DNA of 64,000 bases from Protostelium mycophagum (taxonomy: Eukaryota > Evosea > Variosea > Protosteliida > Protosteliaceae), in contig MZNV01000519.1 of NCBI GenBank assembly GCA_002081555.1, forward strand, positions 1 to 64,000. Direction: 5' to 3'. The position numbers and the translations under genes were made by a program. The notes below the pieces were generated by a model that was given only the letters and a program-made list of their open reading frames with translations, had not been told where the DNA came from and made no database searches. This document shows positions 1 to 11,558 of this stretch, in pieces (within the stretch, counting starts at the first letter, position 1; the number at the start of each line of letters is the position of its first letter).

Positions 1-459
1 GATCACAATCATTTTCATTTCTTGGCTGATTAGAGGTGATCATGAAATCATGAATATGAAACGTTCTAGTATTTTGTTTATTTGTTGTTTTTTTTGTTTT
101 TACTCTCAAATGAGATGGCATCTTTCTGTTGGCAGTTTGACTTTTTTGAGCAGTTAGGATTGGGGGTGGGGTCCAACATGAGTTGGTAATACCCCACCCG
201 CACTTCGTTTCTGACTCAGACTTGGTCACCCCTGCAGAACAGAGTTGGTAGGTGGCATCCTGTTGTTCTTGCGTGGCTGTTCGGTGTTGGGGCTGCAAAA
301 CTCCACGATAGCTCTGTGAAAGTCAGCTTGGCTCTGAATGTGCCGCGTTGTAGATTCGTAAAAAAGAGACTGTGTTCTCCGAACGTGTGACACCCCAGAA
401 ACCGTTCACCGAAGCGTGAATCGGGAAGGGACGAGCACACAACACAAAAAATAGCAACG
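1..459. other. 5' flank of the vWA gene, no gene seen
   Basis: No convincing coding exon lies here. A 118-residue antisense frame overlaps the first exon of the next gene and is a shadow. The first 120 bases are T-rich; the rest is presumably promoter and 5' UTR of the gene starting at 460. I see no clear TATA box or named element. Confidence 0.5.
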
Positions 460-3400
460 ATGGAGACCATCACAAAAGCGATCTCTAACATCTTCACGGA
501 TACAGCCAAGGACACCGACATGGTGGTAAAGGCAGATGTATTCGATTTGGATAAGCTCGGAAAGGTGGTCAACTTTCACATAGAGGGAACGAGTAATAAA
601 CTAGACTGGAGACTTCTGGTCGTCTTAGATAACTCTGGCTCTATGGGTGCAGCCGTCAGATCCATCGTCCGCGAGGTATATGTATACAAAGTTCAACGAC
701 ATCCGACTCACAATTATTAGGGATTACCACTGGTCATCAAGACACTAGGAATGGATTACAAGGACAACATCGATCTCGTCAATTTCGAATCAAAGACAGC
801 ACATCGAGAATTGAGCAGCGCTCAACTCAAGACATCTCCTCTAACTTGTGCGGGAGGAACAGAGATGGCTGGTGCAGTGAAAATGACGTCCCAAATCTTG
901 GCAAAGAGCCCAGATCTGCCTTTCAGGGTGCTGGTCATATCCGACGGTGCCATCATGGATAGAGCCAATACCTTAGCAGAAGCCAACCTATTGAAATCAC
1001 AGTTGAGCCATAGAACAGCCCCTGTATCCGTCTGCCAGGTAATACATCCACTTCCATCATCCTTCCTTTCAGGCTCATCCTCTTTAGATTCGTCTAATGA
1101 CGTCATCATATGGACAGCCGGACACACAAGCCCTGGCATGTCTCGGACAGCTTAATTCAGATGGTCCCATCGCGCTCAGCGATCTCCAATTCTCTGCTGG
1201 CAGTGCATTTTGTAAGCAACTTGCAGACGTCGCTGTTAAGGCATTTTCTAGCGGCGGAGTCTTGTGGTCCTTGGAGTGCGACGATGACGTGTTCACTCGT
1301 GCCCCCTCCACAGTGTACAGCAAGGCGTTGAAGGTGAGTGTCGACGTCGACATAATTTTGAGACTGAGGGGTCAAGGTGTCGTCGACATCGACAGTCTTG
1401 TTGAAGGCGGATACAGCGCTGGAGAAAGTTAAAGTGGAGGGAAAGCCCATTCCCCAAGAGAATATAACCCTTTTGAAAGAGGTAAGAAATCATCGAAATT
1501 TCAAAATTCAAATTTCCCGCCAAAATCAACTCAACAAAACAGGTGCGCGAGGCGGACCTGATGTCACTGCTGGAGTCTATCGAGGCCCAAGTGAAGCAGC
1601 TTATGGTCATTGGTAACCAGGAAACCGTAGACTTTTTGTTAGCGTGGGTGGACAAGCTCTCGGCCAAGTTGAAAAAGGATGATGAAGAAGTGATCGACCT
1701 CAATGTGCACAAGGCCTCCACCATATTGAGACGTAAAAAGTTGATTGCAGACTTGCAGACCACCCAAGAGACCGTACTGCAGAGGTGAGCACCTCGAGTC
1801 TCAAGAAATTTCCCAGAAAACTCGATGAAAACCCGCGGAAATATTGAATCTGTCAGATTGAAGCAGTTGAAGAACCAGGAGCTGGTTTCAAATTTAGATG
1901 CAGCGGCACAAGCGGCCTTCTTAAGGGGCGTTGGGACAGGTACTCAGGCCAAGGCCCTTGCAAAGAGAGCCGCCAGAGTAAGTGTCACTTTTTCTCTCGT
2001 GTCAGACGGTCATACGTAATGTGTCTGACACGAATATCACATTTGACGTTTTTGACATGATCAGTTGGATCTGGGAGACATCGACGCGAAGGTGGCCGCA
2101 GAGGCCAAACAGTTAAATTTGACTTCTCAATTAAACGTGGTGCCAGGAGAGCCCGTCTCCTTCTATAGTTTAGACACCACCACTTCTTGTATCAACGGAT
2201 TCGCGACTATAAGCGACGTCTCATTGCTCGGAACCCCCGATGTCAGTCTTTTATGATATCTCATGTGATATCGCGGCTTGAGATGATGACACGTGACATG
2301 ATGATGACATGTGCAGGTGATGCAGATTTTGGGACCTATTGGAGTGAGCTTCAACGGAACATCAAACGATGCCCCCGACCCCTGGGGTTGCTTCAAGGCG
2401 AACAAGGTGAAGATTCCCGGAATTTTCCGGTGATGACGTCATACTGACCCCGTAGGTGTTTGTGGGTGATACTACACTGTTGAACTCTGCTGATCTGTGG
2501 ACATCTAGAGTGCAGTCAGGACAAGGTGCAGATGCAGAGCTGTTCGCCCCAGGTGATTTAATTATCTACGTCAAAACTCTGCGCTATAAATAGAAAAGCT
2601 GACGTAAAGCAGGGACAGCAGACAAGATCACCGGTGTTTTGCCAGTGAGATCTCTGAGCCCCACATCCTATGACGTCATAGCTAATAAAGCCCCCACCCT
2701 CCTCAGCTTGCACGTGGCCGCGTCCATCAGAGGTGAACGTCTTTTTTTCTGAATTTTCTGACTGACCCAGGGTCTCTCGTCCCCATGCCTGGAGACCACT
2801 TGGCCATGATGACGGCAGTGGCTTCCCGCCTCTGTCTACAACTGTTGGAAACCCCCTCCGAAGCAGCCGCACAGACCCTGTTGTACATTATCAAAGACAT
2901 TCGCGATAATTTCCAAAACAAAGACCTCGGAATATCCAGCAAGACGAAGGACTTGCTGAATGGAGGTCAGCGTCGACATTTTGGCGGGAAAACTGACAGT
3001 TGTAGATGACCCAAGACTGGCCATGGCCGGAGACTTGTTCATTGCCTCCGAATTGAAACCTTACGCTGCTGTTCTGAAGGGCAGCATTGACGCCACCCCC
3101 AAGTTGGCGAGAGCTATTTTTGGATACATGTCATATTTGACAGCCAACCGAAAGTTGAGGACACCTGAAGACCGTCAGAAGGCCTTGAGGTGATCTCCGG
3201 AAATAATTATTTCGGCTGAAAATTCATAGCAAAATCTTGGAACTTTCTACCAGCAAGGAAACCCCTGCTGGGGCTTCAGACACCCCAGATCCTGAGATGG
3301 ATACCGTCTACAACGAGTTTTCCCGCCAAAAACTTCACGAAGCTGTAGGAGGACACAACGCAATCAGACAGATAGAGGCAGTATGGCGTGCTCGAGCTGC

Positions 3401-4580
3401 TTTCGACAAGGTATGACGTCATCACACGTCATCGCATCTGACACTCTGGTAGTCCAGTGATAACGCAGCGGAGTTCTTGAAGGCATTCCAGTCCGCTTTT
3501 GACAATACCAAGGATGTCGACCCCGCCTTCTTTGGTGTCGACAATTACGATGACGTCATGACTGTGGCGGGAGCCCTGGTCGTACAATCACTATACTGTC
3601 CCTCCCTCTCCCACCGCATGGAGGTCACCGTGAGTCGCATTTCATTGAAACCCAGTGTCATATCTGATGACGTCATCAGGAATCCGGAGACAGAATCTCC
3701 AAAGTGCCAGACTTGACCAACAGTGACGAAGCCGATCGCTATGTCAAAGAAAAGGTGGCAGAGCACTATAGAGAGAGGCTGAGCATCGCGTTGAAGCATA
3801 AGAGGGACGCTGAAAGACTCATCAGGCAGGTCAAGCTCGCACACCGCCTCATCCAGGCGGACAACATCGATGAGTGAGTGATCACGATGTTTTGAAACCC
3901 AGATCGAAATGAATTCGTCTCGTTGTAGATGGCCGACCTCTGCAGGTTCACGCAGCTCTTGGAGAGCGTCGACAATTCGGGTAAACCACTCATGATGGGA
4001 AGAGAAGGTCCAACCTGGGACACGCTGAAGGACGCCTTAGTGGACGTGAATAAACATGTGCCTGCAAGACTTGATAAGGTCTGGGTGGTTTTGCTTGGAA
4101 GAGACAAGAACGAGGTGATTACAGTTTTTATTAGTTTGGTACATTCCGAAGGACGCGTTTTGTTGCGAAGCTGCGGAGATCTATTTTTAGATATGTTTTG
4201 GGTCGCTGACGAGTCATAGAATCCAGTGTGGTGCCAAGGTAACGCGATCCGCGCCAATCTCATGGACTTCGCCGCGCTGTACGACAAAGATGCCTGGGAG
4301 GTTGTCAGACTCACCCACAAGAAATACGCAAAACACGTGTACAGAGATCTGCCAAACAGTAAGTCATCCTTTTCTACAACTGTACCTCTACCGACACGTG
4401 ATGACGTCATCAGGACACGGCCACTCGAATGACTTACCCTCTCCATGGGCTCTTGGGTTCGACTCGCTGGATGCCTACCAAGAGGCAGACCCAGAGGGGG
4501 CAAAGAAGTACATTGAAATCAGGTTGTCTCAAGGGAAACTGTGGGCGAACCCCAAGTTTCAAAAGCCAATCAAAAAATAA
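460..4580 (+). CDS. Large von Willebrand factor A domain protein, many short introns
   Basis: The first exon encodes about 70 residues and ends soon after DNSGSMG, the DxSxS part of a vWA metal-ion-dependent adhesion site. The second exon (from about 721) supplies the other usual ligands: the Thr of GGTEM and the Asp of SDGAIMD. The vWA fold therefore covers roughly residues 45-230 and its MIDAS looks complete. About 15 further exons follow, separated by 40-60 nt introns. They encode helical, charged sequence that I cannot assign to a family. The frame closes with KPIKK and TAA at 4578-4580. vWA domains bind protein partners through a metal ion; no signal peptide or TM segment is visible, so an intracellular role is likely but inferred. 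Several introns carry the palindrome TGATGACGTCATCA (about 2432, 3414, 3549, 3668, 4399). Confidence 0.72.
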
Positions 4581-4887
4581 ATAAATCGAATATTTAATTT
4601 TGGACGAGACAACATTTTTAAACCTCCTTGCACTGTCAACAAGAAGGCTGTCGCTGCGGACTCAAATTCCCAGTTGCGGCAAGAGCACACGTTAGTTAAT
4701 GAAAAAATTAAGCTGTTGCTATGGACTTTACGTGTCGCCACCGGGAAATTGAAACCGGTGTGCAATACAACTGCAGAAGACCAACAGTACAAGGAGCTGC
4801 ATAGAAGATTCCATAATGTTGAACTCATTTATATTCTGTTCACAACGGTACACTGGACTTCTCGTCGACAGAGATAGATGTCTGAGG
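4581..4887. other. Convergent 3' intergenic region
   Basis: The vWA gene and the minus-strand surface-protein gene end here tail to tail. AATAAATAAAT directly after the vWA stop could serve as its polyadenylation signal. Short frames exist on both strands, but none has coding character or splice context that I trust. Confidence 0.45.
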
Positions 4888-6767
4888 CTACCACGCCAAA
4901 AGAAGAGCAGCACCAATGACACCCGCCATGACGCCATACACTCCTCCTTCAGAATCAGCAGATGGAGGGGCACTGGTGACTCTGTGAATGTCTAAGCCAA
5001 TGACGTCAACACCCGTCATGTCTTCGTCTTGACACTGGACTCGGATTCTGATCTGAGCGGAGGTGTAGTTGTCTGGTGCCGTCAAAAACTCTGAAAATGT
5101 TCCGGAGAAGGGGACGTAGCCAATGTTGGTCCAGAAGGATTCGGTGTCCGGGATATTGTACATTATGTCGACAAAGGTGTTGTTGTACATAAAGTATTCA
5201 GATGAGGGGCCAAACTCTGAGCCCCAGCTGCCCGCAGAGATGGAGCCGGCTTTCTCGCAGGTGGTGAGGTTGCTGGCTGGACGAGATGTCTTAAAATCTA
5301 TTGTGCGTCAGCATCTTGGCTTGATGGTCACCTCCATCATGACTCACCGATCAATACACCTGCTGGTGTGACTTCTACATCAAACTTGTCAAAAGAAGGA
5401 GTCTGTGCTCTCGTGCCATTGGAGTAACAATAATATCCTCTCCCGCACAGGAGTCCATCACCACATTCGGATGCTGCGGAACAAATGGAGGAGACCCCGC
5501 CTCCGGTGATTTGTGATACTCTCATCTCGGAGACATTGGATCTGACAATGATTCCGGCGATCAGAACCGAACCTTGGCTGTTGATTGTGATCCCCTCGCC
5601 GATAGTCACATCCGGGTATTCCACGCTGGAACATCGTCAAAGATTCACCCATAAAGATGAGCGTTGTCTGTGATCATCACACACGGAGAAATCCAAACAA
5701 TTAACCGTTGTAGATATTCACCTGTCAAATGGAAGGGGGTGTTGGTTTACGAGGAGGTACCTTCTTAAAGACAGAGCTTCCCCAGACCTCGCAAACGTGA
5801 ATAAGTACCTCCCATCTTGTGTTATGTCCGCTAAATCGAGGTAGTTTTCGTTCGGTGAGTCCCAAGAATGTGTCAGCTCTTTACTGGTTCTGACAAAAAG
5901 TTAAACACCATCATGAATGACATGATTTTTAATCACGTGTTGAGGAGGCAATACTTGTCTGATCCATCTGAGATCAGCACAATACCATTGTCCGCCATCT
6001 TAAGAATGTCAAAGTCTTGCAGCGCCACCTTGACTCCTTCGGTGGAGACTGTGAGGTTCTGGCTATTCAGCTCTACTGCTCCCCATTCTACAATGGTTCG
6101 AAACTCCTCAACCTCAGAGATGGATCTGCTGGCCACAAAAGTCTCCATAGTTGGGCTGGAAGATTTAGAAGATGATACGGAGTTGATGAGGACGATATGG
6201 GTATGATCACCTGAATGAGATCCTGTTGTAAGTGTGCTTATGTTGAGAGAGAAGGCTTAGAGTACCGTTGGTATCTCTGGTATAAATATAGAAGGTGGGG
6301 GAGGGGGTGAAGAACTTGAGAGCGATGCGGGTTCCGTTGTTGTTGATCTGGACGTTGATGTTCATGCCTGGCTCAAATTTGCAATCTTGGCACGGCTTCG
6401 GGGTCAAGGACAACTACATGTTGTTCAGAGGTGAGATGATCTTTGACAAACTTACCAATTTTAGAGATGTAGTGTCATACAATGCCAGATTTGTTGTGTT
6501 AATAGCTGCGATCCATCTTCCATCTCCAGAGACCACCACGTTGGTATACAAGTCTGAGGAAAGCAGCTCGTACGTGTGACCGTAGTTTTTTGAAAGAGAG
6601 ATGCTGGTTGGTGGATCCTCTAAATCAGATTTCACAAACCGGAGGCCTACGACCACCTTCCCGTCAGAAGATGATGACCATTTTATGAGGTAAGGTGTTG
6701 CAGATTGAGTGGAGATCTTGAGGCAGAACACTGCAGCAAGTAAAGAAAGAAGGAGGACAGCTTTCAT
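4888..6767 (-). CDS. Secreted surface protein with hydrophobic C-terminal tail (probable GPI anchor)
   Basis: The ATG at 6765-6767 begins a clear signal peptide, MKAVLLLSLLAAVFC. Exons continue leftward (about 6767-6460, 6410-6250, 6200-5930, 5870-5725, 5625-5350, 5290-4888). The middle resembles beta-propeller or WD-like blades (GDGRWIAAI, ITQDGRYLFTF, SDGSDKYCLL). It is followed by a Cys-rich stretch around 5400-5480 (CSAASECGDGLLCGRGYYC) like EGF/EB-type modules. Many N-glycosylation sequons (NNT, NGT, NYT, NVS) fit a secreted path. The protein ends GVIGAALLLAW then TAG with no basic residues after the hydrophobic run, typical of a GPI-attachment signal; a single-pass tail anchor is the alternative. 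The family is not recognised. The role, perhaps adhesion or ligand binding, is inferred from layout only. Confidence 0.62.
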
Positions 6768-7220
6768 CTTGATGTTCTGAAGTTTGTGTTGTCCTCCCTT
6801 CTCATTCGCTTAGACAGGGCGGACCGTTGCTCTGATGAAAAATTTCTTTCAACTTGAAAATATGTCAGAATTGACCCAACCGTGCCCCAGATGCAAAAAT
6901 ATGTGCAAATGAATTCTGACAGTGAACAACCGCAAAGATAATAGCGCCTGCTGATGCTAACTCCAGCGTGCATTCAAGATTTTCAAAAAATTGCATTTTC
7001 GGCAAGGCGAACAGCAGCGTTCCACCGTGCGCTCACACGTAAAGGACAAGGTCCTTTTGAAGAAGACGCTGACGTCAAAAAGGCGATGATCTGGTGGTCG
7101 ATTTTGCAGCCTCCGTGGTGATTGTCAACACATCCAAGAATGATCCTGATGTTTGTGACCGAAATTTCGGGTTTTTCATGAATGACCAAATTCAATCCAA
7201 ACATCTGAAAGATCACAACG
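6768..7220. other. Divergent intergenic region
   Basis: This region lies between the start of the minus-strand surface-protein gene and the start of the plus-strand BRO1 gene, so it should hold both promoters. No gene is visible. Overlapping short frames lack splice-consistent continuation. Confidence 0.45.
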
Positions 7221-9085
7221 ATGGAAGGTTCTTCAAGCCGCGAAAATCCTCAGCGTTGGCTGATGGTATACCGCTCTATTCTGCCAAAGACGAAGGCAGT
7301 CTCATTTGAAAATGCATACGCGACGAAAGACCAGGCTACCTTAGGTGAGTCCAATTGCAATTGGACTGTTTCATATATTAATAATAGTGCAGAGCAATTT
7401 AGACGCATATCACAAGAGAGGGAGGCGATTAGGATGCATTTTGACGGCGAATACGCGGGTGCAGCGTCAGCAGTAAGATCCAAGTTACGTCTATGATTCT
7501 GACAAAAATTAGCTGATTGAAACATATGTGCCCGATTTTGAAGGCCTGGTGAGTGATTCATTGATCAAAAAATCCATTCTTTAATGATAAGAGCAGATGG
7601 TTGCGATCAACACGACACCGAATTTATCAGGAAATCTAAGTGAGGGTCATGTCATCTCTAATGGTGTACTCATCTTTATAGAACTAGCCTGGACAGCACC
7701 CTTCGGCCGTAAATATTACACTACCCCCTATGAGAGCTCCTTCCATTGGGAATATGTGTCTCTATTTATGGTGCGTATCTGTACATCCATGTCGACACAT
7801 GAAATTTCGGTGAATTTTCTGAGGGACGTAGGGTTACGCCATCTGTTTGAGGAATCAAGCGGGGGAGCAACTGAAGGGGCTGGGAGATGTTCCGCAGAAC
7901 GACTTAGAACAGAAAATCAACGGAATTTCATCCCTCTTAACCCGTGCAGCCGGTGTTCTCGACTGGTTGGGGTGCGTGAAATTCACATGAAATTTCGCAT
8001 GTCGACAGTGTACAGAGGAGAACAGGCCAAGTGGGGTCAAGCGGGGTCATCGTTGCCAGAAACTTCACCTTCGTTGTTGTCGGCTTTATCTACGTAAAGT
8101 CAAATGTTTTTGTACAACTTGATTCATTTGTGCCACAAGAATCAGGCTATAGATACACTCATTCTTTCTGGCATAAATAAATGTAAATATTATTCGCGAG
8201 AAATTGTAACCGCCCGAAGAGTCTTCCTCTATCACACCTGCGGCTCTGCTGCATTCAGCATCCTCTAAAGATATGTTTATTAAACCCCAAGTAAAATCAT
8301 CTCCAAAAGAATTTGTGAAGATCTTCAGATGACTGAAAAGTGAAGGATGTCTCTTGCGGAGGCAGAAGAGTTGGTGGTCATAAAGGGACTCGTGAAGAGC
8401 GTGTCCTTCGGCGCCCTCGCAAAGGTGGCCACAGACATTTATCAACGCTACGACCACGTATTGGCATCGCTCAGACAGGCTCAAATAATGGAGCAGATGA
8501 ACCCACAATTTGTCAGTTACGCTGCCCACAAATCGATGCTGTGGAAGGTGGTTTTACGTCTATCTACAACACTGTAAACTGAAGCGAACAGACTCTTGTG
8601 TATCAATTTCACGCAGAAAATCAGTACAGCAACGGGTGTGTTGGCCGGTTGTAGATGTGACTAAAATTTCACAGAAATTATGGGATGGCGATACTTTATC
8701 TAAGAGCAGCATTAGGTGTATCTGAGCAGAGGCCAAGAGAAGAATCTGGACTGGTCGGGTATATTTTCAATTTCTCCGATCATCTACAACGCTGTAAAGG
8801 ACATCAATCCAACCTGGTGATGTTGACGATCATTCAGGTTGATATCCCAACAACACAGCGAGCTTGTCAAGTTGGAGAAAAAGTATGTTTTTTATCACAT
8901 CAAACATTGACAGAAACAGTCTCGTCGAAGACAATGATAGGGTGTACTTCTCTACAATTCCAAATGTTGCCATTCCCACACCAGAAGCGTCATGCTTGGT
9001 CAAACCGACACCTTTCCTCCCGCCACAGGCCAACACGGTGACAATCGTGCAAAAGGCGGATGCTGGAGCTTGTCTGATACAATAA
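7221..9085 (+). CDS. BRO1-domain protein of the BROX type with C-terminal CaaX box
   Basis: The ATG at 7221 opens an exon reading ILPKTKAVSFENAYATKDQ, matching the start of BROX (PLKATAPVSFNYYG-like). Later exons carry a BRO1 helical solenoid: GEQLKGLGDVPQNDLEQK near 7860, AEELVVIKGLVKSVSFGALA near 8350, QFVSYAAHKSMLWKVV near 8510. The last exon contains DNDRVYFSTIPNVAIPTPEA, the BRO1 segment equivalent to FIYNDRVPDL in ALIX, then LVKPTPFLPP. It ends Cys-Leu-Ile-Gln and TAA, a CaaX prenylation motif; human BROX also ends in a CaaX (CYIS). BRO1 domains bind ESCRT-III (CHMP4-type) tails. There is no V domain or Pro-rich tail after BRO1, which separates it from ALIX. About 8 exons with 40-60 nt introns; some inner junctions are uncertain. 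Role inferred: ESCRT-linked membrane work at a prenyl-anchored site. Confidence 0.78.
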
Positions 9086-9226
9086 ATTCAAGTTCAGATG
9101 TAATCTATGGACGGTTTAGAACCACAGTTGTACCACAAAGGCTATAGAGGTGTCTTCGCGTCCGCCCAAAAGTTCTGGGGATGCCCACAAATGATAAACA
9201 CACGGTCCAGGAATGTTCTAAACGTA

Positions 9227-9234
9227 TCACGTGA
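9227..9234 (+). promoter_or_regulatory. Palindromic TCACGTGA E-box upstream of the M13 peptidase
   Basis: TCACGTGA lies about 120 bases before the chosen start codon of the M13 peptidase and continues as TCACGTGACC. CACGTG is a core bound by bHLH-type factors. A role here is inferred from position only. Confidence 0.35.
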
Positions 9235-9352
9235 CCATAATTTTGCTCGGTTGGTCACGAGCAGATTCAGGTTTAGTTACCGCGTTACACGGTTTCTTGT
9301 AAACCTGCCGAAAAACAAACAACCGATCGCGAATCATTCTTTCCCCATCGAG

Positions 9353-11386
9353 ATGAGAAGCGCCACGCTTTTCGGCCTCCTCCTCTGCGCCTGCGCAGCC
9401 CTGGGTTTAAACAATGTTGCAGAGTCACCACTTGCAAAGGAGATTCGCTCCTCTATGGACTTCACCGTCAACCCCTGTGACGACTTCTACCGTTTTGCTT
9501 GTGGCAGCTGGATCAACAACACAGTTTTGAGCAGCGATGAGACCATCGTCACCAAGAGTTTCACCATGATCGAGAAGAAGAACACCAACACATTGAAGGC
9601 TTTATTCTCAGGAGATCAGCAGTTGGACCCTAAGTTATCCACTTTCTTCAAATCATGCATGGACATCGATGCCATCAACGCCAAATCTCCCACCGCACAA
9701 TTATCCTCCATATACAAGGATATTGAGGATTTGGAGAAGTTGGTTTTCGGATCACACATCTTCCTCAACAGACTCTTCGCTATCGCAGGTAGATTACATG
9801 CCTCAGGCAGCGATGTCCTCTTTGGATTCGGCGTCTCTATCGATGCAGAGTCACCCACCAACTACCTTCCCCAGATCCAACAGGCTGGACTTCAATTACC
9901 AGACAAATCATACTACACAGACAAATACCTTGTCAAGTACTCTCAACACATCCAAAACATGTTCAACTTGATCGGCCTCGACAACGTACAAGCACGTGCC
10001 GATAGAGTCATCCAGTTGGAGAGCCAACTCGCCCTCATTTCCATGGACAATGCCGCTCTTCGTGATCCCTTCGCCACCTACAACAAGTACACCATCGCCA
10101 AAGTATTTCGTACCTACCCTCGCGTCGCTCTGGCTTCTTACTTCCCTGGTGCAGGTATCTCCAAGTACGCCATCAAGAAGATCACCGATCTGAACATCAT
10201 CACCCCCAAGTTTTTCGAAGACTTAAACACTTTACTGGGTAACAGCTCTTTCACATCTTCTCATTTCGCCGACTACCTTCGCTTCGCCACCCTTCACTCT
10301 GTCGCCTCTCTCATGAGACAGTCTATCAGAGACGAGAACTTCAACTTCTTTGGAAAGTTCCTCTCTGGCACACAAGAAGAACGTCCAAGACAAGACAGCT
10401 GCATCGCCTCTACAGATCAGACTCTCGGCATGCTTCTCTCCCAGTACTACGTCAACCTCACTTTCCCCGCCACTAGCAAGAGCGCAGTGAGGGCCATGGT
10501 CGACAAGATCACCGACCAGATGTCCGTTACACTATCTCAGGCCCAATGGATGGATGACGTCACCAAGAAGAGAGCCCTTGTGAAGCTTTCCAAATTCGAA
10601 GACATGATCGGATACCCCGATGTCTGGCCATCTTACGACCGTCTCAACATCAACAACGACTACTTCCAAAACAAGGTCAACTCTCGCCAATTCAAATGGT
10701 CCGGAGAGATGAAGAAGATCGGCGCACCCGTCGATAGATTCGAGTGGGAAATGACACCAGAGACCGTCAACGCCTACTACGAGCCCACCATGAACGACAT
10801 CGTCTTCCCAGCCGCCATCTTACAGAGCCCATTCTTCGATGCCGCACAGCCCACCTCTTTCAACTATGGAGGTATCGGTGTCGTGATGAGTCACGAAGGT
10901 TACCACGGCTTCGATGATCAAGGACGCCTTTACAATGGTGATGGAAAGTTGGAGAACTGGTGGACCGAAGACGTCTCTAAGAAGTTTGACCAACGCGCTC
11001 AGTGCCTCTCTAGACAGTACTCCCAATTTCAGCCTCTTCCCGGTGTCTTTGTCAACGGAAACCTCACCCTCGGCGAGAACATCGCCGACAATGCAGGAAC
11101 CAAGAACAGTTTCTTGGCCTACAAAAAGGTAGCCGGAGCCGAGGCCGACCAGGAGTCCATCCTCCAAGGCTACACCAACAGCCAGCTCTTCTACATCTCT
11201 TATGGACAGCTGTGGTGCAGCAAGGCCAGAGATGAGGCCATCAAGCAGAGAGTCCTCACCGACCCTCACTCCCCAGGAGAGTTCCGCGTCAACGGAGTCC
11301 TTCAAAACCAGCCAGAGTTTGCCCAGAACTTCAACTGCCCAGCCGGTTCTTACATGAACCCCACTGACAAGTGCATCATCTTCTGA
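9353..11386 (+). CDS. Secreted M13 (neprilysin/endothelin-converting-enzyme family) zinc metallopeptidase, intronless
   Basis: One open frame of 677 residues when started at the ATG at 9353, where MRSATLFGLLLCACAALG is a good signal peptide. The frame extends upstream to 9107, but that part is basic and unlike the family. The N-terminal M13 domain starts MDFTVNPCDDFYRFACGSW. The catalytic part has NAYYEPTMNDIVFPAAILQ, the zinc motif HEGYH (about residues 514-518) followed by GFDDQGR, and the third zinc ligand Glu in GENIADN (about residue 575). The C-terminus NCPAGSYMNP..KC matches the family, except that the usual CxxW ends as CIIF. There is no N-terminal TM anchor, so a soluble secreted or vacuolar enzyme is expected, cleaving peptides on the amino side of hydrophobic residues. 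It is the only long intronless gene here and is rich in C-ending codons, suggesting high expression or a retroposed origin. Confidence 0.95.
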   Translation: MRSATLFGLLLCACAALGLNNVAESPLAKEIRSSMDFTVNPCDDFYRFACGSWINNTVLSSDETIVTKSFTMIEKKNTNTLKALFSGDQQLDPKLSTFFKSCMDIDAINAKSPTAQLSSIYKDIEDLEKLVFGSHIFLNRLFAIAGRLHASGSDVLFGFGVSIDAESPTNYLPQIQQAGLQLPDKSYYTDKYLVKYSQHIQNMFNLIGLDNVQARADRVIQLESQLALISMDNAALRDPFATYNKYTIAKVFRTYPRVALASYFPGAGISKYAIKKITDLNIITPKFFEDLNTLLGNSSFTSSHFADYLRFATLHSVASLMRQSIRDENFNFFGKFLSGTQEERPRQDSCIASTDQTLGMLLSQYYVNLTFPATSKSAVRAMVDKITDQMSVTLSQAQWMDDVTKKRALVKLSKFEDMIGYPDVWPSYDRLNINNDYFQNKVNSRQFKWSGEMKKIGAPVDRFEWEMTPETVNAYYEPTMNDIVFPAAILQSPFFDAAQPTSFNYGGIGVVMSHEGYHGFDDQGRLYNGDGKLENWWTEDVSKKFDQRAQCLSRQYSQFQPLPGVFVNGNLTLGENIADNAGTKNSFLAYKKVAGAEADQESILQGYTNSQLFYISYGQLWCSKARDEAIKQRVLTDPHSPGEFRVNGVLQNQPEFAQNFNCPAGSYMNPTDKCIIF

Positions 11387-11558
11387 GCACATGAGATAAA
11401 TGATAACGATAATGACCTCTTTATTTGTTAGTTTGTGTCGTTGTGATTTACTTTTCCGTTCAGCACTGAAATTCTTTCGTCTGGTGTTGGGGATGTACAT
11501 CTCTGCAGATTAATGCATGCACGTGTGGTGATGATCATGAGGTTGTGTAGCTGAAAAT

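Noticed and set aside
216-572. 118-residue minus-strand frame near the left edge
   Set aside because: Overlaps the first coding exon of the vWA gene antisense; no domain or start context.
3766-4503. 245-residue minus-strand frame
   Set aside because: Antisense to several exons of the vWA gene; no start context, signal or domain.
10820-11500. 226-residue minus-strand frame
   Set aside because: Lies antisense to the M13 peptidase catalytic exon, whose zinc motif and family residues are clear; strong codon bias on the plus strand opens the reverse frame.
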